A stretch of DNA of 64,000 nucleotides from Lentzea alba (GTDB taxonomy: Bacteria > Actinomycetota > Actinomycetes > Mycobacteriales > Pseudonocardiaceae), in NCBI RefSeq assembly GCF_011067745.1, contig NZ_JAAMPJ010000012.1, positions 62,001 through 126,000 on the forward strand. Reading direction: 5' to 3'. Positions 56,720 through 64,000 of this stretch are shown here, piece by piece. Each line of letters begins with the position of its first letter. The first letter of the stretch is position 1. The translations under genes were made by a program, and so were the position numbers. A model generated the notes under the pieces. That model had not been told where the DNA came from. It was given only the letters and a program-made list of their open reading frames with translations, and did no database searches.

Positions 56720-58222
56720 GTGTTCCACCGGTTGACGCCCGTCAGCCGCCGCACGACCCTGCGCGCGACGGCGATGATCGGGCTCGGCGGCCTGCTCGGC
56801 GGGTGTACCTCGGAGCAGCAGAACCAGCAGGACGCGAAGAAGAGCGGAACACTGCGCCTCGGCGCACTGGCAGCGAGTGCGCCCGCCTCCGACCCGCACG
56901 GCGAACTGCCCGGCGCGTTCGACCGGTACCGGATGGCCGCGATCTACGACGTGCTCACGGTGCCGGGCGCGGACGGCACGACGCGGCCGCGGCTGGCGAC
57001 GTCCTGGGAGATGGATCCCTCCGCCACGCGCTGGCGGTTCACCCTGCGCGACGACGCGGTCTTCACCGACGGCAGGCCGGTTCGGGCGGAGGACGTGCTG
57101 TACTCGGTGCTGCGGGCCAAGCGGATGGCCGGCCGGGCGCGGCTCGCGGTGGTGGACGCCGGGCGCAGCGTCGCGGACGGGAACCAGGCGGTCGTCCTGG
57201 TGACGAGCGCCCCGGAACCGGAGTTGCCGAGGGTTGTGGGTGGGGTTTTCGTCGTGCCCGCCAGGACGACGGTGTTCGCGGAGCCGGTCGGGTCAGGGCC
57301 GTTCCTCCAGGCGTTGTTGCGCGGCAACGACGTCTGGCTGTTGCCCAGCGACACCTGGTGGGGCGAGACCCGCGGCATCGAGCAGATCAACCTGCGGGGC
57401 TTCCGCGACTCGATCGCGCTGGAGAGGGCGGTCGCCAACGGGGAACTGGACGCGGCGAGCGACGTCGAACCCGTCGCGGCCGTCGTCGCCGCGCGGGAGC
57501 AGGCACGCGCACTGGTCCGCACGCCGGACATGTGGGCGTTCGGCGTGCTCATGCGAACCGATCGCGCTCCGTTCGACCGTCTGCGGGTGCGCCAGGCGGC
57601 CAAGCTCGCGCTCGACCGCCAGGCGCTCGTGACCACGGTGCTCGGTGGCGCGGGCCGGCCGGGCAACGACATACCGACGCCCTCCGACCCGTCGTTCCCG
57701 GCGGACGTCGCTCCGCCCGGTCCGGATCGGGACAGGGCGCGGGAACTGCTGACCCAGGCAGGCTTCCCGGACGGCTTCGCCGTGGTGCTGCACACCACCG
57801 ACACCCGTGCGGCGATGGCCGGTTCGGCCAACGCGATCGCCGAGCAGTTGGCGACGATCGGCATCCGGGTGCAGGTCGTCGTGCACCCGCGGGAGACCTA
57901 CTGGTCGCAGGTGTACGACTCCGAGGCTTTCGTGGTCACGTGCCGTTCCGGGACGCAGTTCGCCGAATGGGCCGAGCAGGTCGCCGCCGCGTGGCCGGAC
58001 CGGGTGTTCGCCGATCGCGTCGCCGAGGCCTTGGCCGTGGCCGACGGGCCGGCCCGGCGAGCCGCGTTCGAGGCGCTGCAACGGGAGGTGGCCGCCGACG
58101 GACCCGAGGCGGTGTGGGGATTCGCCGAGGCGCTCGACGTCACCCGGTCCGAGGTGCGGGACATGCCGACGGGCACGGGCCTGGCGCGGATGATGCTCGA
58201 AAAGGTGTGGCTGGCGCGATGA
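56720..58222 (+). CDS. Orphan peptide-type (family 5) substrate-binding lipoprotein
   Basis: 500 residues. The N-terminus combines a Tat-like SRRTTLRA with lipobox LLGGC (Cys29). The body matches SBP family 5 (DppA/OppA/NikA): LATSWEMDPSATRWRFTLRD, DAVFTDGRPVRAEDVLYSVL, AAKLALDRQALVTTVLGGAG and DRARELLTQAGFPDGF. No permease or ATPase is encoded here, so it must use a distant system or act as a receptor. GTG 56720 is the only start giving the export signal. It imports oligopeptides, nickel chelates or similar ligands in other organisms. Confidence 0.88.
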   Translation: MFHRLTPVSRRTTLRATAMIGLGGLLGGCTSEQQNQQDAKKSGTLRLGALAASAPASDPHGELPGAFDRYRMAAIYDVLTVPGADGTTRPRLATSWEMDPSATRWRFTLRDDAVFTDGRPVRAEDVLYSVLRAKRMAGRARLAVVDAGRSVADGNQAVVLVTSAPEPELPRVVGGVFVVPARTTVFAEPVGSGPFLQALLRGNDVWLLPSDTWWGETRGIEQINLRGFRDSIALERAVANGELDAASDVEPVAAVVAAREQARALVRTPDMWAFGVLMRTDRAPFDRLRVRQAAKLALDRQALVTTVLGGAGRPGNDIPTPSDPSFPADVAPPGPDRDRARELLTQAGFPDGFAVVLHTTDTRAAMAGSANAIAEQLATIGIRVQVVVHPRETYWSQVYDSEAFVVTCRSGTQFAEWAEQVAAAWPDRVFADRVAEALAVADGPARRAAFEALQREVAADGPEAVWGFAEALDVTRSEVRDMPTGTGLARMMLEKVWLAR

Positions 58223-58249
58223 TCGTCGAAGACGTTGCCCCGCAGCGGA

Positions 58250-58265
58250 TTCCGCGAAGTTCGGA
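58250..58265. promoter_or_regulatory. TCCG-N7-CGGA dyad (minus-strand orientation)
   Basis: TTCCGCGAAGTTCGGA on the plus strand, the reverse complement of TCCGAACTTCGCGGAA. It lies 104 nt before the Tat-exported protein at 58369, in the gap after the binding lipoprotein. Confidence 0.5.
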
Positions 58266-58368
58266 TGTCCGCGACGAGCGGCCGTCGCTAACGTCGTTCG
58301 TGAGCCGGAGACGTGGTTTTCGCCGTCCGAAGTCCTCGGGATCAAGGCAATCGTGGAGGTGCGGCTTC

Positions 58369-59694
58369 GTGAGGTCCCCGCAGCGTCGTGAGGTGAGTCG
58401 CCGGGTGTTCCTGGGCGCGGCCACCGCACTGCTGGCCGTCGAGGCGGTGCCGGGCGCGAGTGCCGCGGCGGTCCCGGCAGGGCAGCGGAACGCCCGTGCG
58501 TTCCTGGTCGCGGCGATGGACGCGGCGCCGGGACCGGTCAGCCTGTCCCAGAGCTACGCCGACGAGGCCGGCTTGTTCACCACGGCGTTCACCTATGACA
58601 ACGCTCTCGCGGTGCTCGCCCTTCTCGCGCTCGGCGACCAGGACTCGTGCGCCCGCGCCGTCCGGCTCGGTGACGCGCTGCGGTATGCCCAGCTGCACGA
58701 CCCGGAGCACGATGACGGACGCCTTCGGCAGGCGTACGACGTGGGGCCGTACACCTTCTACGACGGAACGCCGCAACCGCACGGCTTCGTCCTTCCCGAC
58801 GGCTCGGCGAACATCGGCGCGCGGTTCGGGTTCGTCGGAACCGCGGTGGGTGACATGGCGTGGGCGGGGCTCGCGCTGACGGCGCTGGCCGAACGGCTTG
58901 GCGAGTCCCGGTTCCTCACCTCGGCCGTGACGATCGGCGAGTGGATCGAGCGCAACGCGCACAGTGACGGTCCGCTGGGTGGTTATCGGTTCGGAGCGGA
59001 CGGACGCGGCAACTCGCTGCCGCAGCAGTCGGTCGAGCACAACATCGACCTGGTGGCGCTCTTCGGCAAGCTCGCCCGGCTCACCCGTGATCGGGTGTGG
59101 GCGGCGCGGCGTGAGCACGCGCGAGCGTTCGTGCTGCGGATGTGGAACCCCGACGGCGATTTCTTCCACACCGGCACGAACGACGGCGCGACCGTCAACC
59201 CGTTCCCCGTGCCCGAGGACGCGCAGACGTGGGCGCACCTGGCCTTGGGCGGCCATGGCGAGGCCCTCGACTGGGTGGTGACGAACCTGGCGGTGACGGA
59301 CCACGCGGGACAGCCCAACAGCACCGTGCCCGACGGTCAGCGCTACGACGGCGTCACCTTCAGCACGGCGAGTCTCGTCGCGGACGACTCCGGTCCGGTG
59401 CGCAATCCCAACCGCGCCGGCGTGTGGTTCGAGGGCACCGCACATCTCGCCCTCGCACTGCGCGGCCGCGATCGCCGGGCCGCCTCGCGGCTGCTGGCGT
59501 CCGTCGAACAGGCGCAGGCGCGGCTCGGCGCGGGCCAGTCCGTCGGGGGCATCGCGTTGCCGGCCGGCTGCGGTGTGGTCGCCGCGAGCAGCCCGATCGA
59601 CAGCGGCTTCGGTTTCGGCTACTTCCCGCACCGGCACGTGGGCGCGACCGCCTGGTACCTGCTCGCGGCGACCGGGACGAACCCCTTCAGGTGA
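58369..59694 (+). CDS. Tat-exported (alpha/alpha)6-barrel-like protein, putative glycosidase
   Basis: 441 residues. The Tat signal SRRVFLGAATALLAVEAVPG contains Arg11-Arg12. The mature chain has helix pairs typical of (alpha/alpha)6 barrels: EAGLFTTAFTYDNALAVLAL, VGDMAWAGLALTALAERLG, EHNIDLVALFGKLARLTRD and PVPEDAQTWAHLALGGHGEA, the last with a possible acidic pair. Such folds are found in GH-type enzymes and uncharacterised Tat proteins. GTG 58369 has GGAGG 10 nt upstream. Catalytic residues cannot be assigned with certainty. It is followed by a strong terminator. Confidence 0.75.
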   Translation: MRSPQRREVSRRVFLGAATALLAVEAVPGASAAAVPAGQRNARAFLVAAMDAAPGPVSLSQSYADEAGLFTTAFTYDNALAVLALLALGDQDSCARAVRLGDALRYAQLHDPEHDDGRLRQAYDVGPYTFYDGTPQPHGFVLPDGSANIGARFGFVGTAVGDMAWAGLALTALAERLGESRFLTSAVTIGEWIERNAHSDGPLGGYRFGADGRGNSLPQQSVEHNIDLVALFGKLARLTRDRVWAARREHARAFVLRMWNPDGDFFHTGTNDGATVNPFPVPEDAQTWAHLALGGHGEALDWVVTNLAVTDHAGQPNSTVPDGQRYDGVTFSTASLVADDSGPVRNPNRAGVWFEGTAHLALALRGRDRRAASRLLASVEQAQARLGAGQSVGGIALPAGCGVVAASSPIDSGFGFGYFPHRHVGATAWYLLAATGTNPFR

Positions 59695-59695
59695 C

Positions 59696-59723
59696 CGGTG
59701 GTCCCGCCCGCGCGGGACCACCG
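59696..59723. terminator. Bidirectional terminator
   Basis: CGGTGGTCCCGC (59696-59707) and GCGGGACCACCG (59712-59723) form a 12-bp perfect stem with a 4-nt loop, between the convergent stops at 59694 and 59735. Confidence 0.85.
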
Positions 59724-59734
59724 TCCACTGTGGA

Positions 59735-60649
59735 TCAGCCGAGCCCGGCCCGGAACAGGTCCTGCTCCAGCCAGATGGCGGCCTTCGCGCCGTCCGCGGC
59801 CGCGGTGATCACGAACGGCGTCGGCCCCGGCGTCTCGGGCTGCCGTGCGGTGTCACCCGCGGCGTACACCCCCGCCACCGTGGTCTGCTGCTGCGCGTTG
59901 ACCTGGACGCAGCCGTCGGGCGTGAGTTCGCACCCGAGCTTGGCCGCCAGTCCGGCCCGCTGCTGCGACACCGGACGGTGGAACACGGCACCTCGCGCGA
60001 GCGGAGCGGACTCCGTGAAGTGCAGTTCCAGCGTCTCAGCCGCACCGGCGACGCGGACGACGAGGTCCTCCCGGACCTCGATGCCACGCTCTTTCAACGT
60101 CGCCCGCAGAGTGTCGGGAACATCGAGCGGACCGTTGGCGCACAGCACGACGTCCTCGCTGAACCTGTCCGCGAGGTAGAGCGCCAGCATCGCGTGCGAG
60201 AGATCGCCGCCCAGCACGGCCAGCGGCAGGCCGGCGGTCTCGAAGCCGTGGCAGAACGGGCAGTGGTAGACGCCCCGGCCGAACAGGTCCGCGACCCCGT
60301 CCACCTCGGGCAGGGTGTCGGCCTGGCCGCTCGCGAGAATCAGCCGCCGGGCCCGTTCCGCGGTGCCGTCCTCGAACTCGACGGTGAAGTCCCCGGCCGA
60401 GCCGGAGGCCGAGGCCACGCGCGATTCCCTGACCTCGACGGTCGGGTAGTGCGTCAGTTCCTCCCTGCCGAGCCTGCGCAGTTCGGCGGGGGAGAAGCCG
60501 TCGCGGGACAGGAACATGTGCATCTCGGTGGCGGGTGCGTTGCGGTAGTCACCGCTGTCCAGCAGCAACACCTGCCTGCGCTGGCGGCCCAGCGTGAGTG
60601 CGGCGTTGAGACCCGCGGGGCCTCCGCCCACGACGATCACGTCGTACAA
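59735..60649 (-). CDS. Thioredoxin-reductase-like flavoprotein with CPFC redox pair
   Basis: 304 residues. FAD-binding GGGPAG at 8-13, the redox-active pair Cys130-x-x-Cys133 in HCPFCHGFE, an NAD(P)-binding segment LAVLGGDLSHAMLA and the FAD-closing GVYAAGDTA. The CPFCHG motif differs from bacterial thioredoxin reductase (CATC) and resembles dithiol oxidases such as HlmI/GliT and related actinobacterial flavoproteins. Its start overlaps the preceding ABC gene by 13 bp, so it is cotranscribed with the transporters. It could reduce a ferric siderophore or a disulfide cargo; that is inference. Confidence 0.88.
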   Translation of the reverse strand: MYDVIVVGGGPAGLNAALTLGRQRRQVLLLDSGDYRNAPATEMHMFLSRDGFSPAELRRLGREELTHYPTVEVRESRVASASGSAGDFTVEFEDGTAERARRLILASGQADTLPEVDGVADLFGRGVYHCPFCHGFETAGLPLAVLGGDLSHAMLALYLADRFSEDVVLCANGPLDVPDTLRATLKERGIEVREDLVVRVAGAAETLELHFTESAPLARGAVFHRPVSQQRAGLAAKLGCELTPDGCVQVNAQQQTTVAGVYAAGDTARQPETPGPTPFVITAAADGAKAAIWLEQDLFRAGLG

Positions 60650-62394
60650 GGTTCGTCCTTTCGTTTCAGCCGGGTGGCGATGTGCCAGCCGCGGGCGTGC
60701 TCGCGCTGTGCGATGAAGCGCGCGTACAACCCGTTGTGCGCCAGGAGTTCTTCGTGGCGGCCGAGTTCGGCGACGCGCCCGTGGTCGAGCACGACGATCT
60801 GGTCGGCGTCGCGCACGGTGCCGAGGCGGTGCGCGATCACCAGCAGAGTGCGGTCGTGGGAGAGCTCGGCCATCGCTTCCGTGACCGCTGACTCGGCGTG
60901 CACGTCGAGCGCGGCCGTCGCCTCGTCCAGCAGCACGATGGGCGCGTCTTTGAGCAACGCCCGTGCGATCGCGACGCGTTGCCGCTCACCTCCGGACAAC
61001 CGCGTTCCGCCTTCGCCCACGCGCGTGTGCCATCCGTCCGGAAGCCGGGTGACGACCTCGTCCAGCCGCGCCCGCCGCGCTGCTTCTTCCAGCTGCGCAA
61101 GGGAAGCATCCGGCTTGCCGAGCCGGACGTTCTCCTCCAGGGTGGCGTCGAACAGGTAGGTCTCCTGGAACACCGGGGCGATGAGCGCGAGCAGGTCCGG
61201 GGTGCGCAGGTCGCGGACATCGGTGCCGCCGAGGCGAACCGCGCCGGAACGGACGTCGAAGAACCGCGCCACGAGCCGCATCGCCGTGCTCTTGCCCGAA
61301 CCGGAAGCGCCGACGAGTGCCGTGGTCGTGCCGTGCGGGACGGTGAAGCTGACGTCGTCGAGCACCAGTTCGTCGTCGTAGCCGAAGCTGACGCGGTCGA
61401 ACGTGATGGCGAGCGGTCCCAGGGCACTCGACTGCGCCGGTTCCGGTAGCGGCTGGGCGTCGAGCACCTCCTGGACCCGGTCCAGCGCGACGGAAGCCAT
61501 CCGCAGCGCCGCACCGAGTTCCGCGGCGGCGAGCAGGGGCTCGGTGAGCCGGACCGCGAGCACCAGCGCGACGACAGCCGCCGCGACGTCGACCTCGCCG
61601 TTGGTCAGCAGGATCGCGCTGAGGATCAGCAACGCCGTGAACATCGCCTGCACCGAGAGGACGAAACCGGCCAAGCCGGGCAACACCGTGCGCAGCATCC
61701 GCCGGGCCGCGTTCCGCGACCGGACGAGCGCGTCGTCGAGTTGCCGGAAGCCGTCGGCGGTGCGTCCGGCCGCGCGCAGCACGAGCTGGTTGCGGGCGAA
61801 CTCGACCACCTGACCACCCGCCTCGGCGCTCGCCGCGTCCACCGCCCGGTCGGTGCGGCGCACCAGCCGGTTGGTCCAGCGGTACGTGACGAGGACGGCG
61901 GGGCCGGTGAGGAGAACGCCGAGTGCGATCCGCCAGTCGACGAACGCGAGGGTGATCGCGGCTGCCACCGGCGTCACGACCGCGTTCGCGAGCGGTTCGA
62001 GCAGATGTCCGGGCACGCCCATGACGCTCATGACGTTCTGCGTGGTCACGCGGCTGAACGTGCCGGTCCTGGCGGCGGTGAACCAGCCGAGCGGCAGCGT
62101 GACGACGTGATCACCGAGACGTTCGTGCAACACGCCTGCCAGCGTGTAACCGGCTCGCCGGCCCGCGATCACGCCTCGGCTCTGCACGACGGCGTAGCAG
62201 ACGGTCAGCGCGGCGAGGATGCCGAGCCAGGGCACCGCGTCCGCCGGTGCACCGGACAGGAGCGCGCGCAGCACGGGTAGCACGAGGGCGAACGAAACGC
62301 CTTGCATGGCCGCGGCAACGCCCAGAAAACCGATGGCACGCCACAGTTCCGCGCGTTGGGTGGGAGTCATCAACCGAAGCAGCCGGGAGATCAT
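60637..62394 (-). CDS. ABC half-transporter, IrtB/YbtQ-like
   Basis: 585 residues: six-helix membrane domain (LLRLMTPTQRAELWRAIGFL at the N-terminus) and a C-terminal ATPase with Walker A GASGSGKST, signature LSGGE and Walker B IVLLDEATAALD. GWFTAARTGTFSRVTTQNV is typical of the IrtB/YbtQ branch, heterodimeric type IV transporters that import ferric siderophores despite an exporter fold. ATG 62394 overlaps the partner's stop (ATGA). Pairing with the upstream half-transporter is expected. An exporter role cannot be excluded from sequence. Confidence 0.88.
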   Translation of the reverse strand: MISRLLRLMTPTQRAELWRAIGFLGVAAAMQGVSFALVLPVLRALLSGAPADAVPWLGILAALTVCYAVVQSRGVIAGRRAGYTLAGVLHERLGDHVVTLPLGWFTAARTGTFSRVTTQNVMSVMGVPGHLLEPLANAVVTPVAAAITLAFVDWRIALGVLLTGPAVLVTYRWTNRLVRRTDRAVDAASAEAGGQVVEFARNQLVLRAAGRTADGFRQLDDALVRSRNAARRMLRTVLPGLAGFVLSVQAMFTALLILSAILLTNGEVDVAAAVVALVLAVRLTEPLLAAAELGAALRMASVALDRVQEVLDAQPLPEPAQSSALGPLAITFDRVSFGYDDELVLDDVSFTVPHGTTTALVGASGSGKSTAMRLVARFFDVRSGAVRLGGTDVRDLRTPDLLALIAPVFQETYLFDATLEENVRLGKPDASLAQLEEAARRARLDEVVTRLPDGWHTRVGEGGTRLSGGERQRVAIARALLKDAPIVLLDEATAALDVHAESAVTEAMAELSHDRTLLVIAHRLGTVRDADQIVVLDHGRVAELGRHEELLAHNGLYARFIAQREHARGWHIATRLKRKDEPCTT

Positions 62395-64000
62395 CGGGTC
62401 ACCGTCCACATCGACGCGTAGGCGCCGTCTGCCGCGAGCAGGTCGTCATGTGTTCCTCGTTCCCGGATCACGCCGTCCTCCAGCACGACGATCTGGTCGG
62501 CCTCGCGCACCGTGGTGAGCCGGTGGGCGATCACCAGCACCGTGCGGCCCACGGCGAGCTCACCGACGGCCTCCTGGATCTCGGCCTCGGATTCGGCGTC
62601 GGCGAACGACGTCGCCTCGTCGAGCACCAGCACCGGTGTGTCGGCCAGCAGCGCTCTAGCGATGCAGACGCGTTGTGCCTCACCGCCGGACAGGTGCACG
62701 TCGTCGCCGAGCACGGTCAGGTAGCCGTCGGGCAACGCGGTGATGCGGTCGTGGATCCGTGCGGCCTTCGCGGCGAGGACGACGGCGGCTTCGTCCGCTT
62801 CCGGGCTGGCCAGCCTGATGTTGTCCAAGACGGTGGTGTTGAGCAGCCGCACGTCCTGCAGGACGAACCCGACCCGTCGGTACAGCTCCGCCGACGGGAT
62901 GTCCCGCACGTCGACGCCGTTGATCCGGACCGACCCTTCCGACACGTCGTGGAAGCGCCCGAGCAGCCCGGCGAGCGTCGACTTGCCCGCGCCCGACGGC
63001 CCCACCAGCGCGGTGACCGTGCCCGGCTCGAGCACGAGATCGATGGACCGCAGCACCTCGGTTTCCGCGTCGTATCCGAAATTCACGGAATCGAACTCCA
63101 CCCGTGCCGGGGAGATCGGTACTGGCGCGGCGCCGGTTCCTTCGCGCAGTGCCGGAGTGGCGAGCACCGTGCTGATCCGGTCCGCCGCCGCTCGTCCGGC
63201 GCGCAGCTCCTGCAGGCTGTAACCGATCGCGAGCGCCGGACCGCTCAACCCGGTGCCCAGCACCAGGAACGGAACCAGGTCTGCTGGAGTCAACAGACCC
63301 GCGGCGCTGAGCGCGGTGCCGGCGGTCAGCACGACGACCAGCGCGACCAGGGGTGCCTGGACGATCTGGCTTCTGATCAACGGCGGCGTGACGTGTTCGG
63401 CCCAGTCGCTGACGAACTTGCCGTAGGTGCGCGCCGCCTCGCGGAACCTGTTGTGGCCCTTGCCGGTCTGGCCGAACGTCTTCACGACCGCGATGCCGTG
63501 GACGAACTCCACCGACGCGGTGTTCAGGCTCTCCGTCGCGTGGTGATATTCCGCCATGCGCACGTGAACGTTCCGCATGGCGCGGGATCGGAACGCGAAC
63601 CCCAGTGCCAGCGGGACGAGTGTGATCACGGTCATCAACGGGTTCACCGTGACCAGGTAGACCGTGGCGGCGATCGGGATCACCAGTGCTGACACCAGAT
63701 CCAGCAACGCGTGCGCCACCAGGTGGTGCAGCGCCCCGACGTCGTCGTGCACAGCTTGTTTCACCGCACCGGATCCGCGCGTCGACAGCCAGCCCAGCGG
63801 TAACCGGCTGACGTGGCGGGCGAGTTCGCGCCGCAGGTGCAGCTGGAGGTCGTTGTCCGCGAAGTGGGTGAGGGTGGTCGCCGCGGTAAGCGAGATCACG
63901 CGAACCGGCAACGCGGCGATACCGACCACTACGTAGAGCAACCATTCTTCACCGCTGAGCAACGCCCTGCCGGTCTCCGCCACGGCGATGAACGGCGTGA
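62391..64000 (-). CDS. ABC half-transporter, IrtA/YbtP-like (5' end outside window)
   Basis: At least 536 residues, open to the window edge at its 5' side. The transmembrane part contains GWLSTRGSGAVKQAVHDDVG and LHHLVAHALLDLVSALVIP, characteristic of IrtA/YbtP-type subunits. The ATPase has GPSGAGKST, LSGGEAQ and VLVLDEATSFADAESE. The stop overlaps the start of the second half-transporter by 4 nt. Mycobacterial IrtA carries an N-terminal siderophore-reducing flavin domain; whether this protein has one lies outside the window, but a separate flavoprotein gene follows in the operon. Confidence 0.87.
   Translation of the reverse strand, partial: TPFIAVAETGRALLSGEEWLLYVVVGIAALPVRVISLTAATTLTHFADNDLQLHLRRELARHVSRLPLGWLSTRGSGAVKQAVHDDVGALHHLVAHALLDLVSALVIPIAATVYLVTVNPLMTVITLVPLALGFAFRSRAMRNVHVRMAEYHHATESLNTASVEFVHGIAVVKTFGQTGKGHNRFREAARTYGKFVSDWAEHVTPPLIRSQIVQAPLVALVVVLTAGTALSAAGLLTPADLVPFLVLGTGLSGPALAIGYSLQELRAGRAAADRISTVLATPALREGTGAAPVPISPARVEFDSVNFGYDAETEVLRSIDLVLEPGTVTALVGPSGAGKSTLAGLLGRFHDVSEGSVRINGVDVRDIPSAELYRRVGFVLQDVRLLNTTVLDNIRLASPEADEAAVVLAAKAARIHDRITALPDGYLTVLGDDVHLSGGEAQRVCIARALLADTPVLVLDEATSFADAESEAEIQEAVGELAVGRTVLVIAHRLTTVREADQIVVLEDGVIRERGTHDDLLAADGAYASMWTVTR

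Overview
The window is about 70% G+C with strong third-position GC in every gene. It is rich in SARP, LAL/LuxR, PucR, IclR and HxlR regulators, Tat/Sec-exported proteins and sugar ABC systems. That points to a filamentous actinomycete, most likely in the Pseudonocardiales (Lentzea/Saccharothrix/Actinosynnema-like). This placement is inference from gene content; there is no rRNA or other taxonomic marker here. I saw no tRNA, rRNA, insertion sequence, phage gene or CRISPR array.

Layout. 1-12.8 kb: a truncated flavin monooxygenase divergent from a SARP/STAND regulator, three small secreted proteins, an SDR lacking its catalytic residues, a LAL regulator, a secreted alpha/beta hydrolase, and an HxlR regulator convergent with a thiolase that carries matching operator-like sites. 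12.8-13.5 kb: a gene-poor stretch with a tandem repeat and a dispersed repeat. 13.5-18.7 kb: a translationally coupled operon (Tat lipoprotein, two Lpl-type permeases, GH43 glycosidase) behind three LacI-type operator-like sites. 18.9-21.4 kb: an orphan sugar-binding lipoprotein, a small secreted protein and a degenerate isoprenoid-synthase-like protein. 21.6-30.7 kb: a nine-gene sugar-acid operon (lactonase, RbsABC-type importer, four dehydrogenases and an embedded IclR regulator) preceded by two tandem 16-bp operators.

30.7-46.0 kb: an SDR, then a regulator-dense accessory zone. It holds two PAS-LuxR proteins, two PucR-type proteins and two response regulators without the phospho-acceptor Asp. 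It also holds four consecutive small secreted proteins, a metallo-beta-lactamase-fold enzyme, a tryptophan-dioxygenase-like protein, an MFS transporter and a second LAL-type regulator. 46.2-55.3 kb: a second IclR and a three-gene operon of very large STAND/LAL proteins, the middle one lacking the HTH and carrying Arg in place of the P-loop Lys. 55.7-59.7 kb: a third PucR-type regulator, an orphan peptide-type binding lipoprotein and a Tat-exported (alpha/alpha)6-like protein. 59.7-64 kb: a CPFC-type flavoprotein overlapping two ABC half-transporters of the IrtAB/YbtPQ kind.

How it fits together. The two carbohydrate operons are the clearest functional units: release and uptake of an oligosaccharide, and uptake plus oxidation/reduction of an aldonic acid such as gluconate or idonate. 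The most unusual signal is non-coding. A spaced dyad TCCG-N7-CGGAA recurs in many of the regions between genes, and three copies sit in a longer composite repeat with identical 22-nt spacing. Other conserved non-coding blocks are shared by LuxR-family genes tens of kilobases apart. Together these suggest shared regulation or a small dispersed repeat family across this regulator-rich segment.
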